This document shows positions 16,387 to 24,931 of a DNA stretch of 64,000 bases, piece by piece. The notes under the pieces are model-generated. The model did no database searches. It was not told where the DNA came from and saw only the letters and a program-made list of their open reading frames with translations. The DNA comes from Rhodobacteraceae bacterium M385 (GTDB taxonomy: Bacteria > Pseudomonadota > Alphaproteobacteria > Rhodobacterales > Rhodobacteraceae). The position numbers were made by a program, and so were the translations under genes. Where the stretch lies: contig CP081102.1 in NCBI GenBank assembly GCA_025141835.1, forward strand, positions 248,001-312,000, read 5' to 3'. Each line of letters opens with the position of its first letter. Within the stretch, counting starts at the first letter, position 1.

Positions 16387-17409
16387 TTGCGCGGACGGAA
16401 TCCATTTGATGGCAAGCCGCAGATGACTCTGCGTGACGTGGCGGATGCCGCTTCGGTGAGTGAAATGACGGTCAGCCGGGTGTTGCGGAACCGCGGGGAT
16501 GTGTCGGACAAAACGCGCGAGCGGGTGTTCGAGGCGGCGCGGACATTGGGCTATGTGCCCAACAAGATCGCGGGGGCCTTGGCGTCCAATCGGGTCAATC
16601 TGGTGGGCGTGGTGATCCCTTCGCTGTCCAACATGGTGTTTCCGGATGTGCTTCACGGCATCGGTGCCGCCCTGGAAGAGACAGAGCTGCAACCGGTGAT
16701 CGGGTCGTCGAAGTACGATCAGCAGCAAGAGGAAAAAGTCATCTATGAGATGCTCAGCTGGCGGCCGTCGGGGCTGATCGTGGCGGGGTTAGAGCATACG
16801 GAAGCGGCCCGTGCGATGATGCGCAACGCGGGCGTTCCGGTGGTAGAGGTCATGGACGTGGACGGTGACCCTGTCGCGGCGGCCGTGGGGATCAGCCACA
16901 AGGCGGCAGGCCGCGCCATGGCGGCTGAGATCGTCGCGCGGGGCTACAAGAAAATCGGCTACCTGGGGTCCAGTTCCATCGCCGATGCCCGCGCACAGAA
17001 GCGGTTTCGCGGGTTTGAGGCCGGGTTGAACGAGGCAGGCGTCAGCCTGACGGACAGCATTTTCTACGACGGGGCCTCGGGGTTTGGGACCGGTCGCAAC
17101 ATGACTCAGGCTCTGCTGGAACGGGCGCCCGATTTAGATTTTCTGTACTATAACACGGATATGAATGCCGCCGGTGGGTTGCTCTATTGCCTTGAAAAGG
17201 GGATGGATATTCCGAACCAGATCGGTCTGGCCGGGTTCAATTCCTTTGAAGTTCTGGACGGATTACCGATGCGCATCGCCACGATGGATAGCCAGCGGGA
17301 AGCGATTGGCCGCCGGGCGGCGGAGCTGATGGTCGCCAATGAGCTGACCGAGGAAGTCGTGCGACTAGAGCCAGAGTTCCTGCCCGGCGATACGGTACGC
17401 AAAGGTTAA
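16387..17409 (+). CDS. LacI/GntR-type transcriptional regulator
   Basis: A 340-aa repressor. The HTH (TLRDVADAASVSEMTVSRVL, about residues 14-33) is followed by the hinge helix VPNKIAGALASN and a periplasmic-binding-protein-like effector domain (VGVVIPSLSNMVF, GYKKIGYLG). The sequence pattern resembles GntR of gluconate regulation, but the ligand is unknown. The TTG at 16387 has AAGGA eight bases upstream; ATG 16423, right at the HTH, is the alternative. The palindrome at 16315-16326 may be its own operator. The next gene is convergent, with a 4-nt overlap of ends, so no target operon is obvious here. Confidence 0.85.
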   Translation: MRGRNPFDGKPQMTLRDVADAASVSEMTVSRVLRNRGDVSDKTRERVFEAARTLGYVPNKIAGALASNRVNLVGVVIPSLSNMVFPDVLHGIGAALEETELQPVIGSSKYDQQQEEKVIYEMLSWRPSGLIVAGLEHTEAARAMMRNAGVPVVEVMDVDGDPVAAAVGISHKAAGRAMAAEIVARGYKKIGYLGSSSIADARAQKRFRGFEAGLNEAGVSLTDSIFYDGASGFGTGRNMTQALLERAPDLDFLYYNTDMNAAGGLLYCLEKGMDIPNQIGLAGFNSFEVLDGLPMRIATMDSQREAIGRRAAELMVANELTEEVVRLEPEFLPGDTVRKG

Positions 17410-17978
17410 GGCGCCGCCAGTTCTGCGATGATCTTGGCCATGCGTCTTTGGCGTGTTTCCTCTTTCCGAGCCGAGGTGAGCGCCGCGTAAATCGCGAATT
17501 TTCTGGATCGTGTCAGCTTCTCGAACCGTTCCTCCGCCACAGGTTGCGCTGCCAGGGCCGCCAGAAAATCGGCCGAGAATTCCATGTCCGCAGATCCGGC
17601 ATAGGCCTTTTCCCATTGCCCACTGTCTTTGGCAGCTTGAACCTGCGCCAACCCTTCGGGCCTCATGCGTCCTTCGGCCATCAGCCGCTCGACATGTTTC
17701 ACGTTGCGCTGGGACCAGCCGGACCGCGCTCGGCGTGGGGAGATCCGTTGCAGGTAGGACTCATTATCCAAGGATCGCTTCTGGCCGTCGATCCAGCCCC
17801 AGATCAGGCAGGCCACCACGCAATCGTCCCACGTGACCGACGCGACGCCAGAGCCCTTCTTGTAGATACGCACCCACAGCGCGGTTTCTGTCGCGTAGTG
17901 TGCGGCCAGCCAGCTTTCCAACTCGGCGGCGGTGGCGAAACTTTGGTGGGTCTCGCTTTCGCGTTTTAGGTCAGCCAT
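17406..17978 (-). CDS. YdeI/OmdA-family protein
   Basis: A 190-aa protein of the YdeI (bacteriocin-protection, OmpD-associated) family. It has ELESWLAAHYATETALWVRI near the N-terminus, then WDDCVVACLIWGWIDGQ and YLQRISPRRARSGWS, and the RMAKIIAELA tail. The central WGWIDG and the SPRR...W motif are the family marks. Its biochemical role is not established. ATG 17978 (MADLKRESE) is preferred; the longer open frame upstream is atypical. It overlaps the end of the LacI gene by 4 nt on the opposite strand. Confidence 0.7.
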   Translation of the reverse strand: MADLKRESETHQSFATAAELESWLAAHYATETALWVRIYKKGSGVASVTWDDCVVACLIWGWIDGQKRSLDNESYLQRISPRRARSGWSQRNVKHVERLMAEGRMRPEGLAQVQAAKDSGQWEKAYAGSADMEFSADFLAALAAQPVAEERFEKLTRSRKFAIYAALTSARKEETRQRRMAKIIAELAAP

Positions 17979-18093
17979 TCCGTATCCTCCCCCGATCGCC
18001 GGGGCGACTATAGCGCCCTTGCCGCAAAGGGCGAGGGGTGCGGCCCCCATATCGAAAGCGCGCCTCACATTGTCGTCAACTGCGCGGCGCGGT

Positions 18094-19506
18094 TCAGCAT
18101 TGCGGTAAGTTGACCGCCAAACCACCCATCGAGGTTTCTTTGTACTTGGTGCTCATGTCGATGCCGGTTTGGCGCATCGCCTCGATGCAATTATCCAGCG
18201 GCATGTAGTGGTTGCCGTCGCCACGCAGGGCAAGGGACGCCGCCGATACCGCCTTGATCGCGCCTAGGCCGTTGCGCTCGATGCAGGGCACTTGCACAAG
18301 GCCCGCCACGGGATCACAGGTCATGCCCATGTGATGTTCCAAGGCAATCTCTGCGGCGTTCTCAATCTGTGCGTTGTTGCCGCCAAGGGCGGCACACAGC
18401 CCCGCCGCCGCCATGGCCGAAGCACTGCCCACTTCGCCTTGGCAGCCGACCTCTGCGCCGGAAATACTGGCGTTGTGCTTGATCAGCCCGCCGATCGCGG
18501 CGGCAGTCATCATGAAGTCGCGCAGGCCGTCTTCTGTCGCGCCGATGCAATGGTCGCGATAGTAGCGCAGCACCGCCGGAACAACGCCCGCCGCCCCATT
18601 GGTGGGCGAGGTGACAACGCGGCCCCCCGCGGCGTTTTCCTCGTTCACGGCCATCGCATAGACAGACAGCCAATCGTTCGCCACGTGAGGTTGCGCCTGA
18701 TTGGTGCCCGCTTCGGCCTTCAACTGCGTGTGGATGTGTTTCGCGCGGCGCTTGACGGCCAGACCGCCGGGCAATTCCCCTTCCATCCGCAGGCCCCGGT
18801 CGATGCAATCGTTCATCGCGGCCCAGATCGTGTCGAGCCGTTGGCGGACATCGGCACGAGGGGCCAGCGCTGATTCATTCTCCCACTTCATCTGGGCGAT
18901 GGTCTTGCCAGATTTTTTGCCCATCTCCAGCATCTCAATGGCTGACCCGAAGGGATGCGGAAAGCCCGCGTCGGCTTTTTCGGCGTGAAGCGCGTCGGGG
19001 CCATCGTTCTGGGCGTCCAACTCTTTGGCCGTGACCACAAAGCCACCGCCGACAGAATAGTAGGTCTCTTCCAGATAGAGGTGTCCGTTGGTGTCAAAGG
19101 CGCGCAGCACCATCCCGTTGGCGTGGCCGGGCAAGATGGTGTCGTAGTCAAAGATCAGGTCGGTGTCGGGCGCGAATTTCAGGGGTGGCAGACCATCGGG
19201 GGCCACCGTGCCCGAGGCGCGAATCTCAGCCTCCAGCGGTTCGGCTCGGTCAGGATCAAGGGTGGCAGGTTCAAACCCGGCAAACCCCAGAATCGCCGCT
19301 CGATCCGTCGCGTGACCTTTGCCGGTAAAGGCGAGCGATCCATGGAGAGAGCATCCCAAACCGCCAAGCTCTCCCGCGCCGGGCTCTTTCTCGCGGCCCG
19401 AGCGCAGGTCGTCCAAAAACCGCGCAGCCGCCGTCATAGGCCCCATCGTGTGCGACGAAGACGGGCCGATGCCGACCTTGAAGATGTCAAAGATACTTAG
19501 AAACAT
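18094..19506 (-). CDS. sdaA: L-serine ammonia-lyase (serine dehydratase)
   Basis: A 470-aa single-chain iron-sulfur L-serine dehydratase that converts serine to pyruvate and ammonia in the cytoplasm. The N-terminal domain has VGIGPSSSHTMGPM, the family signature. The C-terminal part shows SPTNGAAGVVPAVL, ISGAEVGCQGEVG and TCDPVAGLVQVPCIERN, with cysteines placed to hold the 4Fe-4S cluster. ATG 19506 (MFLSIFDIFK) is the standard start. No operon partner is apparent: it is followed by the YdeI gene 115 nt away in the same direction and preceded by the integrated element. Confidence 0.93.
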   Translation of the reverse strand: MFLSIFDIFKVGIGPSSSHTMGPMTAAARFLDDLRSGREKEPGAGELGGLGCSLHGSLAFTGKGHATDRAAILGFAGFEPATLDPDRAEPLEAEIRASGTVAPDGLPPLKFAPDTDLIFDYDTILPGHANGMVLRAFDTNGHLYLEETYYSVGGGFVVTAKELDAQNDGPDALHAEKADAGFPHPFGSAIEMLEMGKKSGKTIAQMKWENESALAPRADVRQRLDTIWAAMNDCIDRGLRMEGELPGGLAVKRRAKHIHTQLKAEAGTNQAQPHVANDWLSVYAMAVNEENAAGGRVVTSPTNGAAGVVPAVLRYYRDHCIGATEDGLRDFMMTAAAIGGLIKHNASISGAEVGCQGEVGSASAMAAAGLCAALGGNNAQIENAAEIALEHHMGMTCDPVAGLVQVPCIERNGLGAIKAVSAASLALRGDGNHYMPLDNCIEAMRQTGIDMSTKYKETSMGGLAVNLPQC

Positions 19507-19874
19507 GGGCCCCAACTAACGTGATCTACGCGATTCCAACGCGATAGCACCGACTTGCTACACACCAATAGCGACGCTGGAAAGAAACCTCAGTCCACAA
19601 AGCCTCAACCCCGGCGGATCGGGGGGAACAGCAATATCCTGAGGGGAAATGGTGAGCCCTGCAGGATTCGAACCTGCGACAAATTGATTAAAAGCTGTGA
19701 AAGTGCGATTTCTTCGGTCTTCGCTCAATTGCGCTGTGTTGCGGTAAATTCATGCAACGAAACGATTTTCTTTGATCTTCTCTACGCTGCTGTTGCACCT
19801 GTTACGCCATGTTTTCGGTTCTGGTGCTGCCGCAGTGCTTCCAGAAAATGGACGGTTTAGAGGAGGTCTTGAAC
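19507..19874. other. Junction between sdaA and the integrase, containing attL
   Basis: This 368-bp stretch holds the left attachment repeat (19646-19694) and no gene. A rightward frame with a CRIRTCDK-like stretch is only translation of the tRNA remnant. A strong GGAGG lies at 19862-19866 in front of the integrase ATG at 19875. Confidence 0.6.
19646..19694. repeat. attL: 49-bp copy of the tRNA-Lys 3' portion
   Basis: It is identical over 49 bp to 27641-27689. The copy begins 4 nt outside the encoded CCA and runs through the T-arm and the 3' anticodon stem to the last base of the anticodon loop, then diverges (CTGTG here against TCAAC in the tRNA gene). It is therefore a truncated tRNA remnant, as left by tyrosine-recombinase integration into a tRNA gene. 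Confidence 0.92.
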
Positions 19875-21059
19875 ATGTTGAAGTTAACGAAACGTTCTAT
19901 CGATCAGCTTGCGATTTCCGACAAAGATTACTTTGTTTGGGACAGTGAACTCTCTGGGTTCGGCGTTCGCGTGATGCCATCTGGCCGGAAGTCCTACCTC
20001 ATTCAGTACCGCGCAGGTGGACGGTCTCGGCGGAAGACCATTGGTCAGCACGGTGTTTTAACGGCGGATCAAGCGCGGGTAGAAGCACGTAAACTGTTAG
20101 GTGATGTAGCTCGCGGCGAAAACCCAGCTGAGGACCGCCAGCGCAGACTTAGAGAGCCGACGATTTCCTCGTTATGTGATCGGTTTCTGAGCGAGTATGT
20201 GTCTCTCCACTGCAAGCCTTCGACGTTTAACGGGTACAGCACCTATATCGAAACTTGCGTTCGGCCCCGCTTGGGAAGCCGCAAGATTGGGGATCTGACC
20301 CGTGCCGATGTGGTCGCCTTCCATCACGACCTGCGCGACCGTCCTTATACCGCGAACCGGGCTGTCGCGATGCTCTCGCGCATGTTTAACCTCGCGGAAG
20401 ATTGGGGGTTGCGTAACGAAGGTTCAAACCCGGCGCGTCGGATCAAGAAGTACCGAGAGGAAGAAAAGAAGCGGTATCTGTCAGATGACGAACAAGCCCG
20501 GTTGGGGCAGGTCTTGGAAGATGTATTGGCGACGGGGCAAGAAACGGAATACGCGGTGGCGGCTATTTCTCTGCTGGTTCTTACGGGTTGCCGGTTGGGC
20601 GAAATCCTGTCCCTCAAGTGGGAGTACGTCACACCACGGCACCTCGAGCTGCCAGACAGCAAGACAGGGCGTCGCCGCATCCCTCTGCCGCGCGAGGCCT
20701 ATGACATCATCACATCGCTGCCGCGTAGGGCTGGGAACCCCTATGTGATCCTCGGCGTGACGGATCACGGGCATTTGGTGAACCTCAACAGCCCGTGGCT
20801 GCGCATCAGAAAGCTGGCAGGGTTAGAAGACGTTCGAATGCACGACCTGCGCCACACTTATGCCAGCGTTGCGGTTATGAGTGGGATTGATCCGTTCCTG
20901 CTTAAAGAAATCATGGGCCATAAAAATTTGCAGACGACGCTGAGATATTCGCACTTTGCGGATGAAGCCGTGCAACAGGCGGCAGGGTCGGTCGCGGGTA
21001 AGCTGGCGGGTGCTCTGGGGCGGCGGTCTACGATGACTAAACTGCGGGTCGTGCAATGA
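19875..21059 (+). CDS. int: Tyrosine-recombinase integrase, P4 type with DUF4102 arm domain
   Basis: A 394-aa integrase that would catalyse attP x attB recombination at the tRNA-Lys site. The N-terminal DUF4102-like arm-binding domain is visible (FVWDSELSGFGVRVMPSGRK, about 20-39, then RRKTIGQHG). A SAM-like core-binding domain spans about 95-190. Catalytic residues of the C-terminal domain are Arg240 (TGCRLGEILSLKW), Lys263, His323-x-x-Arg326 (HDLRHTYAS), His349 (MGHKNLQTT) and the nucleophile Tyr358. The ATG at 19875 has a GGAGG site 9 nt upstream; earlier starts do not. It is about 180 bp from attL. The next gene starts within its stop codon. Confidence 0.93.
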   Translation: MLKLTKRSIDQLAISDKDYFVWDSELSGFGVRVMPSGRKSYLIQYRAGGRSRRKTIGQHGVLTADQARVEARKLLGDVARGENPAEDRQRRLREPTISSLCDRFLSEYVSLHCKPSTFNGYSTYIETCVRPRLGSRKIGDLTRADVVAFHHDLRDRPYTANRAVAMLSRMFNLAEDWGLRNEGSNPARRIKKYREEEKKRYLSDDEQARLGQVLEDVLATGQETEYAVAAISLLVLTGCRLGEILSLKWEYVTPRHLELPDSKTGRRRIPLPREAYDIITSLPRRAGNPYVILGVTDHGHLVNLNSPWLRIRKLAGLEDVRMHDLRHTYASVAVMSGIDPFLLKEIMGHKNLQTTLRYSHFADEAVQQAAGSVAGKLAGALGRRSTMTKLRVVQ

Positions 21060-21811
21060 TTGGACAGTACCTAGACAGGACCGCCAGTGCGGAAGAAAAG
21101 GCGAGCAAAAGAGAGTTCTATACTGAGGTGCAAGTGCATGAAATTGCATCCGAATTCGGTGTGCGATCGGAACTGTTGGGTCAGTTCGCAGCGCATTTGG
21201 AGCATGCGGCAAGAAGATGGTCTGTCTGTCGCCAACGTGGGCCAGTTAATGTTGGTGATACGAGAGCAGCACTTAAAGACCTGAGCAAAAGCTTAAGCGC
21301 CACGACCAAAAAGATGAGGTCGATGCCGGATGAAGTGTGGCGCGATATTGGGGAAGCGCCCCAAGAGCCTGATAATGCTCCCAACGATTATCTGGTGCAT
21401 CGCGCGAGACTTGAAGACGAGGCATACAGTGAAGTCACGATCTCTGCCGAGATCGGCCCAAGGCATTGTCCTAGCAGGGCCAGTATTTCAGAGATCGTTG
21501 CAATGCTGGACGCACTGTCGGAACGCGCTTTTGTAGTCGAACAAATGGACGGACATTTGTTTGGCCAGCGCGGCCCAAAGAGAGACGCGGCTTTTAACGA
21601 TTGGGTCCGCCAGATCCGGATAATTTGGTGCGGAACGTTTGATCGAGAATTCACGTATGATGTGATCGAGGGTAAGGCGGTCTCTGACGCAGCGCGGTTC
21701 TGCTGGGCAGCTTTTGGGCCTCTAGATACCAGGCATACGGAAGAAGAGACCATCAAGAAGTTGCGAAGCTTTCTAGAATACGATCGTAAAAACAAAGACT
21801 TACATATTTAG
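21056..21811 (+). CDS. Unknown protein co-translated with the integrase
   Basis: A 251-aa protein I do not recognise. Its ATG overlaps the integrase stop (ATGA), so translation is coupled. It is charged, probably soluble and helical, with no signal peptide or membrane segment. Readable stretches include TEVQVHEIASEFGVRSELLG, SLSATTKKMRSMPDEVW, VVEQMDGHLFGQRGPKRDAA and the C-terminal EEETIKKLRSFLEYDRKNKD. No catalytic motif stands out. The place between integrase and excisionase suggests a role in recombination control or element maintenance, but this is only positional. Confidence 0.65.
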   Translation: MIGQYLDRTASAEEKASKREFYTEVQVHEIASEFGVRSELLGQFAAHLEHAARRWSVCRQRGPVNVGDTRAALKDLSKSLSATTKKMRSMPDEVWRDIGEAPQEPDNAPNDYLVHRARLEDEAYSEVTISAEIGPRHCPSRASISEIVAMLDALSERAFVVEQMDGHLFGQRGPKRDAAFNDWVRQIRIIWCGTFDREFTYDVIEGKAVSDAARFCWAAFGPLDTRHTEEETIKKLRSFLEYDRKNKDLHI

Positions 21812-21895
21812 TGGCCACTTGGCCAAATAACCCTGTCTATGGATTCAAGCGATTTCCGAAATTGCACCCACTAGGAATGTCCCATCGCAAAAGCA

Positions 21896-22129
21896 ATGGA
21901 GCGTTACATGGATGGGAACACCGTTTCACATACTAATTTGGACCTGCAAGGTCTTCTCGATGAACACGCAGTGGCTGATTTGATCTGCCACTCAGTTCGC
22001 ACAATCCAGAAATGGCGCGTGACCGGGCAGGGTCCCGAATACTTTAAGCTCGGACGTTCTGTGCGATATCGCCGTTGCGACGTCTTGAATTGGGTTGATG
22101 CGCGTCGGAAGGCGCACACGTCCCAATGA
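21896..22129 (+). CDS. AlpA/MerR-like excisionase (HTH)
   Basis: A 77-aa DNA-binding protein with a winged HTH of the HTH_17/AlpA kind. DEHAVADLICHSVRTIQKWR is the helix-turn-helix, and GPEYFKLGRSVRYRRCDVLN the wing and final helix. AlpA-type proteins in P4-like elements activate or assist integrase-mediated excision. The start may be ATG 21896 or ATG 21908. It lies 84 nt after the unknown gene and before the structured leader of the replication-like gene, so it could also act on that promoter. Confidence 0.82.
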   Translation: MERYMDGNTVSHTNLDLQGLLDEHAVADLICHSVRTIQKWRVTGQGPEYFKLGRSVRYRRCDVLNWVDARRKAHTSQ

Positions 22130-22154
22130 CGAATGCAATTCAAGCTCAACTCGA

Positions 22155-22251
22155 CCGCGCTACCGTGCATGGCCGCCGTCAGGCGGCGGGCGCGGTGTGT
22201 GGGCGAGCGTGCTTCTGAAGGTTCCTAAAGGGGGTCTTTGTAGCACCCCCT
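22155..22251. other. Strongly structured leader before the Rep-like gene
   Basis: Two inverted repeats lie between the AlpA stop and the Rep-like ATG. The first nests GCCGCC-GTCA-GGCGGC (22172-22187) inside an outer CCGCGC/GCGCGG pair (22155-22160 and about 22190-22195). The second is AGGGGG/CCCCCT (about 22229-22251). They could be a replication origin, an attenuator or a terminator followed by a new start. An AAAGGA ribosome site follows at about 22267-22272. Confidence 0.5.
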
Positions 22252-22279
22252 CCTAGAAATACATCGAAAGGAAAACACT

Positions 22280-23434
22280 ATGCATGTCCTCTATTCTGGC
22301 TTCGACGGTCTCGATTTGGCAATCAAAGCTCACGCCCCACCTGAATTGGTAGAAAAGTTGGAAGCGGGCAAGACCTTTGCCACCGAACGTCAACATGAAG
22401 CCTACACAACCTTCAACGGTGTCAAAATCTACATCAGCTCGTCGGGGCGACAGGGCGGTTACACCTACACGTTTAATACCGGGGCTGAGGGCGCGATCTG
22501 GGCGGTCAAGAAACCAAACGCTTCCGACCCGTGGGGCGTACATGTCTCGATCAGGTCTCGCGCTCTGGCCCTGTACGGATTGGAAAAGGTACGGCACGAT
22601 CTTGAGGCTACGTGTGAGAAATTGGGCTTTCGTGTTCCTCCTGACGGTATCAGCATCGGACGCGTAGATTTCGCCGTTGATATCCTCGATCCGACGTTTT
22701 CGCTCGACCCCAACGCTTTCGTTGTGCATTCGCGGACCATGCTCAAGACACACATGGATCTTGCGGCCAGCACTACACAATCCCGCTCAGGACGCATCAC
22801 CTCCGTGACCATTGGTAAGATGCCCGGTCGCCAAGCGATTGTTTACGACAAGCGTGAAGAGGTCCTGAAAGAGCACAAACACGAATGGCCCCTGATCTGG
22901 CAGGAAGCCGCAACTCGTCTCGGACTATCGCCGCTCGACATGACACGAAGAGAAACCAGCCAAGTCTGGCGTGTCGAGCTAAGGCTTGCCAAAACAGCGC
23001 TCCGCAACCGAACAAACATTCGTGGCTGGGTCTCGTTCTACGAAGAGTTAGAAGCTGAGATGGCGCGTCTTTCACACGATGTCTCGCTCCATGTTCCAAT
23101 CGGGGATACAAACCGCTCACGTTGGCCGCTGCATCCCCTTTGGAAAACCGCGAACGCCGTGGTCGAAGCAGGGCTGTTTTCACATGATGTCCAAGTGGCA
23201 CCTGAGCTCGTTCACGCTGCCGACCTTCAACAGAAGCAGCTTGAATTTCTTAGATCGATCGCTGCCCATAGCGTGACCTTGGCGTACCTTGAAGGCGTGC
23301 AAGAGGCCGACGTGCCCGAATTCCTCGAAGAAATGCCGTCGCGGGTGGAAGATTTCTTGGCGCAACATAAGCGTGATCTAGGGAAACGGATGAGCGAAGC
23401 CGCAGAGAAGTATGGAGCGTTGGTTCGAAGGTAG
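22280..23434 (+). CDS. Replication initiation factor-like protein (Rep_trans/RstA-like)
   Basis: A 384-aa protein whose landmarks resemble the Rep_trans family of rolling-circle initiators (RstA of CTX phage, RepC of pT181). These are YSGFDGLDLAI at the N-terminus, RVDFAVDI at residues 128-135, IVYDKREEV near 187-195 and VWRVELRL near 229-236. Such proteins nick one strand and load host replication proteins. The nicking tyrosine cannot be assigned with confidence. ATG 22280 has a good AAAGGA site. It follows AlpA and a structured region that could be its origin. If the call is right, the element can probably replicate after excision. A non-replicative DNA-binding protein is the alternative. 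Confidence 0.5.
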   Translation: MHVLYSGFDGLDLAIKAHAPPELVEKLEAGKTFATERQHEAYTTFNGVKIYISSSGRQGGYTYTFNTGAEGAIWAVKKPNASDPWGVHVSIRSRALALYGLEKVRHDLEATCEKLGFRVPPDGISIGRVDFAVDILDPTFSLDPNAFVVHSRTMLKTHMDLAASTTQSRSGRITSVTIGKMPGRQAIVYDKREEVLKEHKHEWPLIWQEAATRLGLSPLDMTRRETSQVWRVELRLAKTALRNRTNIRGWVSFYEELEAEMARLSHDVSLHVPIGDTNRSRWPLHPLWKTANAVVEAGLFSHDVQVAPELVHAADLQQKQLEFLRSIAAHSVTLAYLEGVQEADVPEFLEEMPSRVEDFLAQHKRDLGKRMSEAAEKYGALVRR

Positions 23435-23531
23435 GAAGGTAGGAAGGGCGGAGAACTGCCGTTCGCTGCAAACGCAAGATAGCCAGCAAGAACGTATCAA
23501 CACTACCATTAAGACGCGGCTCAATGACCAT

Positions 23532-23735
23532 TTAGTTGCTTTTGAAGGTAAATCTCAGCTCACCCTTCTCAGGGTGAGTTTCAATCGATTTGATCCGCTT
23601 TTCAGGATCTTTTGCGTCAGTAAATGCATCGACCGCTAGGTCGGTTGCGCCGTAGCGAGCAACATACTCGAGCAGTGCATTTTCTAATTTTTCGACCCGA
23701 CTCAACTCATCATCTTTCGACATGCTGGTACCCAT
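23532..23735 (-). CDS. Small acidic hypothetical protein
   Basis: About 67 aa if started at ATG 23735, or 63 aa from ATG 23723. The sequence (SKDDELSRVEKLENALLEYV, then KDPEKRIKSIETHPEKGEL) is charged and begins with a likely coiled-coil helix. No family is recognised. It is transcribed opposite to the second recombinase, whose start is 92 nt away, so a shared divergent promoter region is likely. It may be a small regulator, but no HTH is evident. Confidence 0.4.
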   Translation of the reverse strand: MGTSMSKDDELSRVEKLENALLEYVARYGATDLAVDAFTDAKDPEKRIKSIETHPEKGELRFTFKSN

Positions 23736-23826
23736 ATATTCGATGATTAAAGTATAGGAGCAATGTATTAACGATTGATTAATGCCCATCCTTGCAACGT
23801 CCATGCATCTACGGAGGAGGGTTCAA

Positions 23827-24834
23827 ATGACGACCGTGTTTGATCGAGAGTTTGAGAGAGCAGAAGTGCTGACAGTTTTGACAAGCCAGTCTGAACAAAA
23901 GCGCCAAGCGATTATAGAGGAGTATGAGCGTCGTTCGTTGGAAGCTTTCGCTCCTGAGACGCTCAGAAATCTGAGGCAAATTAAAAAGGCTTTTTCGGAG
24001 TGGTGCAGCGAGCGGGGCTACGAGGCTACCCCTCCTGTCCAGCCACAGATTGTCGCTGAGTACATCGAAGCGATGGGTGGCAAGTTAAGCGCGAACACGA
24101 TTGCAACTCGCCTTTGGGCAATCAGCGAGCACCATCGAGCGCTTTTTCTTCCATCGCCGTGCCGCCATAGGCTCGTCGAACTCGCTCTGAAAGCCGTGAA
24201 GAGAAAGTATGGAGCCTTTACGCGACAGGCGCCCCCACTTGCAAAAGCAGAAGTGCTAAAGGTGGTCGCCGCTTTGGGAACGAGCAGGCAGGAATTGCGC
24301 GATCGTGCCTTGATCTGGGCCGCTTCTGATACATGGTGCCGGGTTTCAGAGCTTGTAGCGTTCAAAGTGTGCGACCTAGAACGTCAAGATGACGGTTCGA
24401 GTCTACTATTTGTGAGGCGTTCGAAGACAGATCAGTTTGCAAAAGGGGACTACGCTTTCCTATCCAAGGGAGCATCAAGTGCCGTTCTAAAGTGGATCGA
24501 AGTGGCAGAGCTGAAGACCGATGATCCCATCTTCACCAAGTCACAATGCCATGCAATTCGGAAGCCGTTGTCTCCGGCAACTGTATCTCGGATTATGAAA
24601 CGTCGTTTTGATCGCAAGGATGTGTCGTCGCACAGTATGCGTGTAGGGGGCGTCCACGACGCCTTTCGGTTAAATTGCAGTCTTTCGTCCATCATGGTGG
24701 CAGGCCGCTGGCGGTCCCCGGAGATGCCGGCCCGATATGGACGCCGAATTCTTGCCAGCCAATCTGCTGCGGCGCAGGTTGCAGAGGCGTTTGAGCAAGA
24801 GGCTGCGATGGCTGACGGAAGTCACATAGGTTGA
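23827..24834 (+). CDS. Second tyrosine recombinase, XerC/D-like
   Basis: A 335-aa site-specific recombinase unlike the P4-type integrase: it has no DUF4102 arm domain. The N-terminal core-binding part (about 40-125) is followed by a catalytic domain with Arg172 (DTWCRVSELVAFK), Lys200 (RRSKTDQF), His269-x-x-Arg272 (HSMRVGG) and Tyr304 (ARYGRR). The second His position carries Trp295 (AGRWRSPEM), a substitution tolerated in this superfamily. ATG 23827 has a strong GGAGGAGG six bases upstream; an earlier start 15 codons up does not. Its job is unclear: dimer resolution, element inversion, or a remnant of a nested insertion. Confidence 0.85.
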   Translation: MTTVFDREFERAEVLTVLTSQSEQKRQAIIEEYERRSLEAFAPETLRNLRQIKKAFSEWCSERGYEATPPVQPQIVAEYIEAMGGKLSANTIATRLWAISEHHRALFLPSPCRHRLVELALKAVKRKYGAFTRQAPPLAKAEVLKVVAALGTSRQELRDRALIWAASDTWCRVSELVAFKVCDLERQDDGSSLLFVRRSKTDQFAKGDYAFLSKGASSAVLKWIEVAELKTDDPIFTKSQCHAIRKPLSPATVSRIMKRRFDRKDVSSHSMRVGGVHDAFRLNCSLSSIMVAGRWRSPEMPARYGRRILASQSAAAQVAEAFEQEAAMADGSHIG

Positions 24835-24931
24835 GTTCATAGACAGATAAAGTGACAGTGGTGCCCACACGAACCAAGTATTGCCTAAGACGGCACTTGG
24901 CTTGCGGAGCATTGTGAAAGGTTTGGCAGTC

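Noticed and set aside
16133..16409. Short frames encoding GRIRTCNLPL-like or FEPATCPLGG-like peptides
   Set aside because: These are translations of tRNA-Arg, not genes.
19555..19860. A frame with CRIRTCDKLIK before the integrase
   Set aside because: Translation of the tRNA-Lys remnant in attL.
23770..23785. TTGATTAA near the second recombinase, partly matching the att core
   Set aside because: Only 8 bases match an AT-rich part of the repeat; expected by chance.
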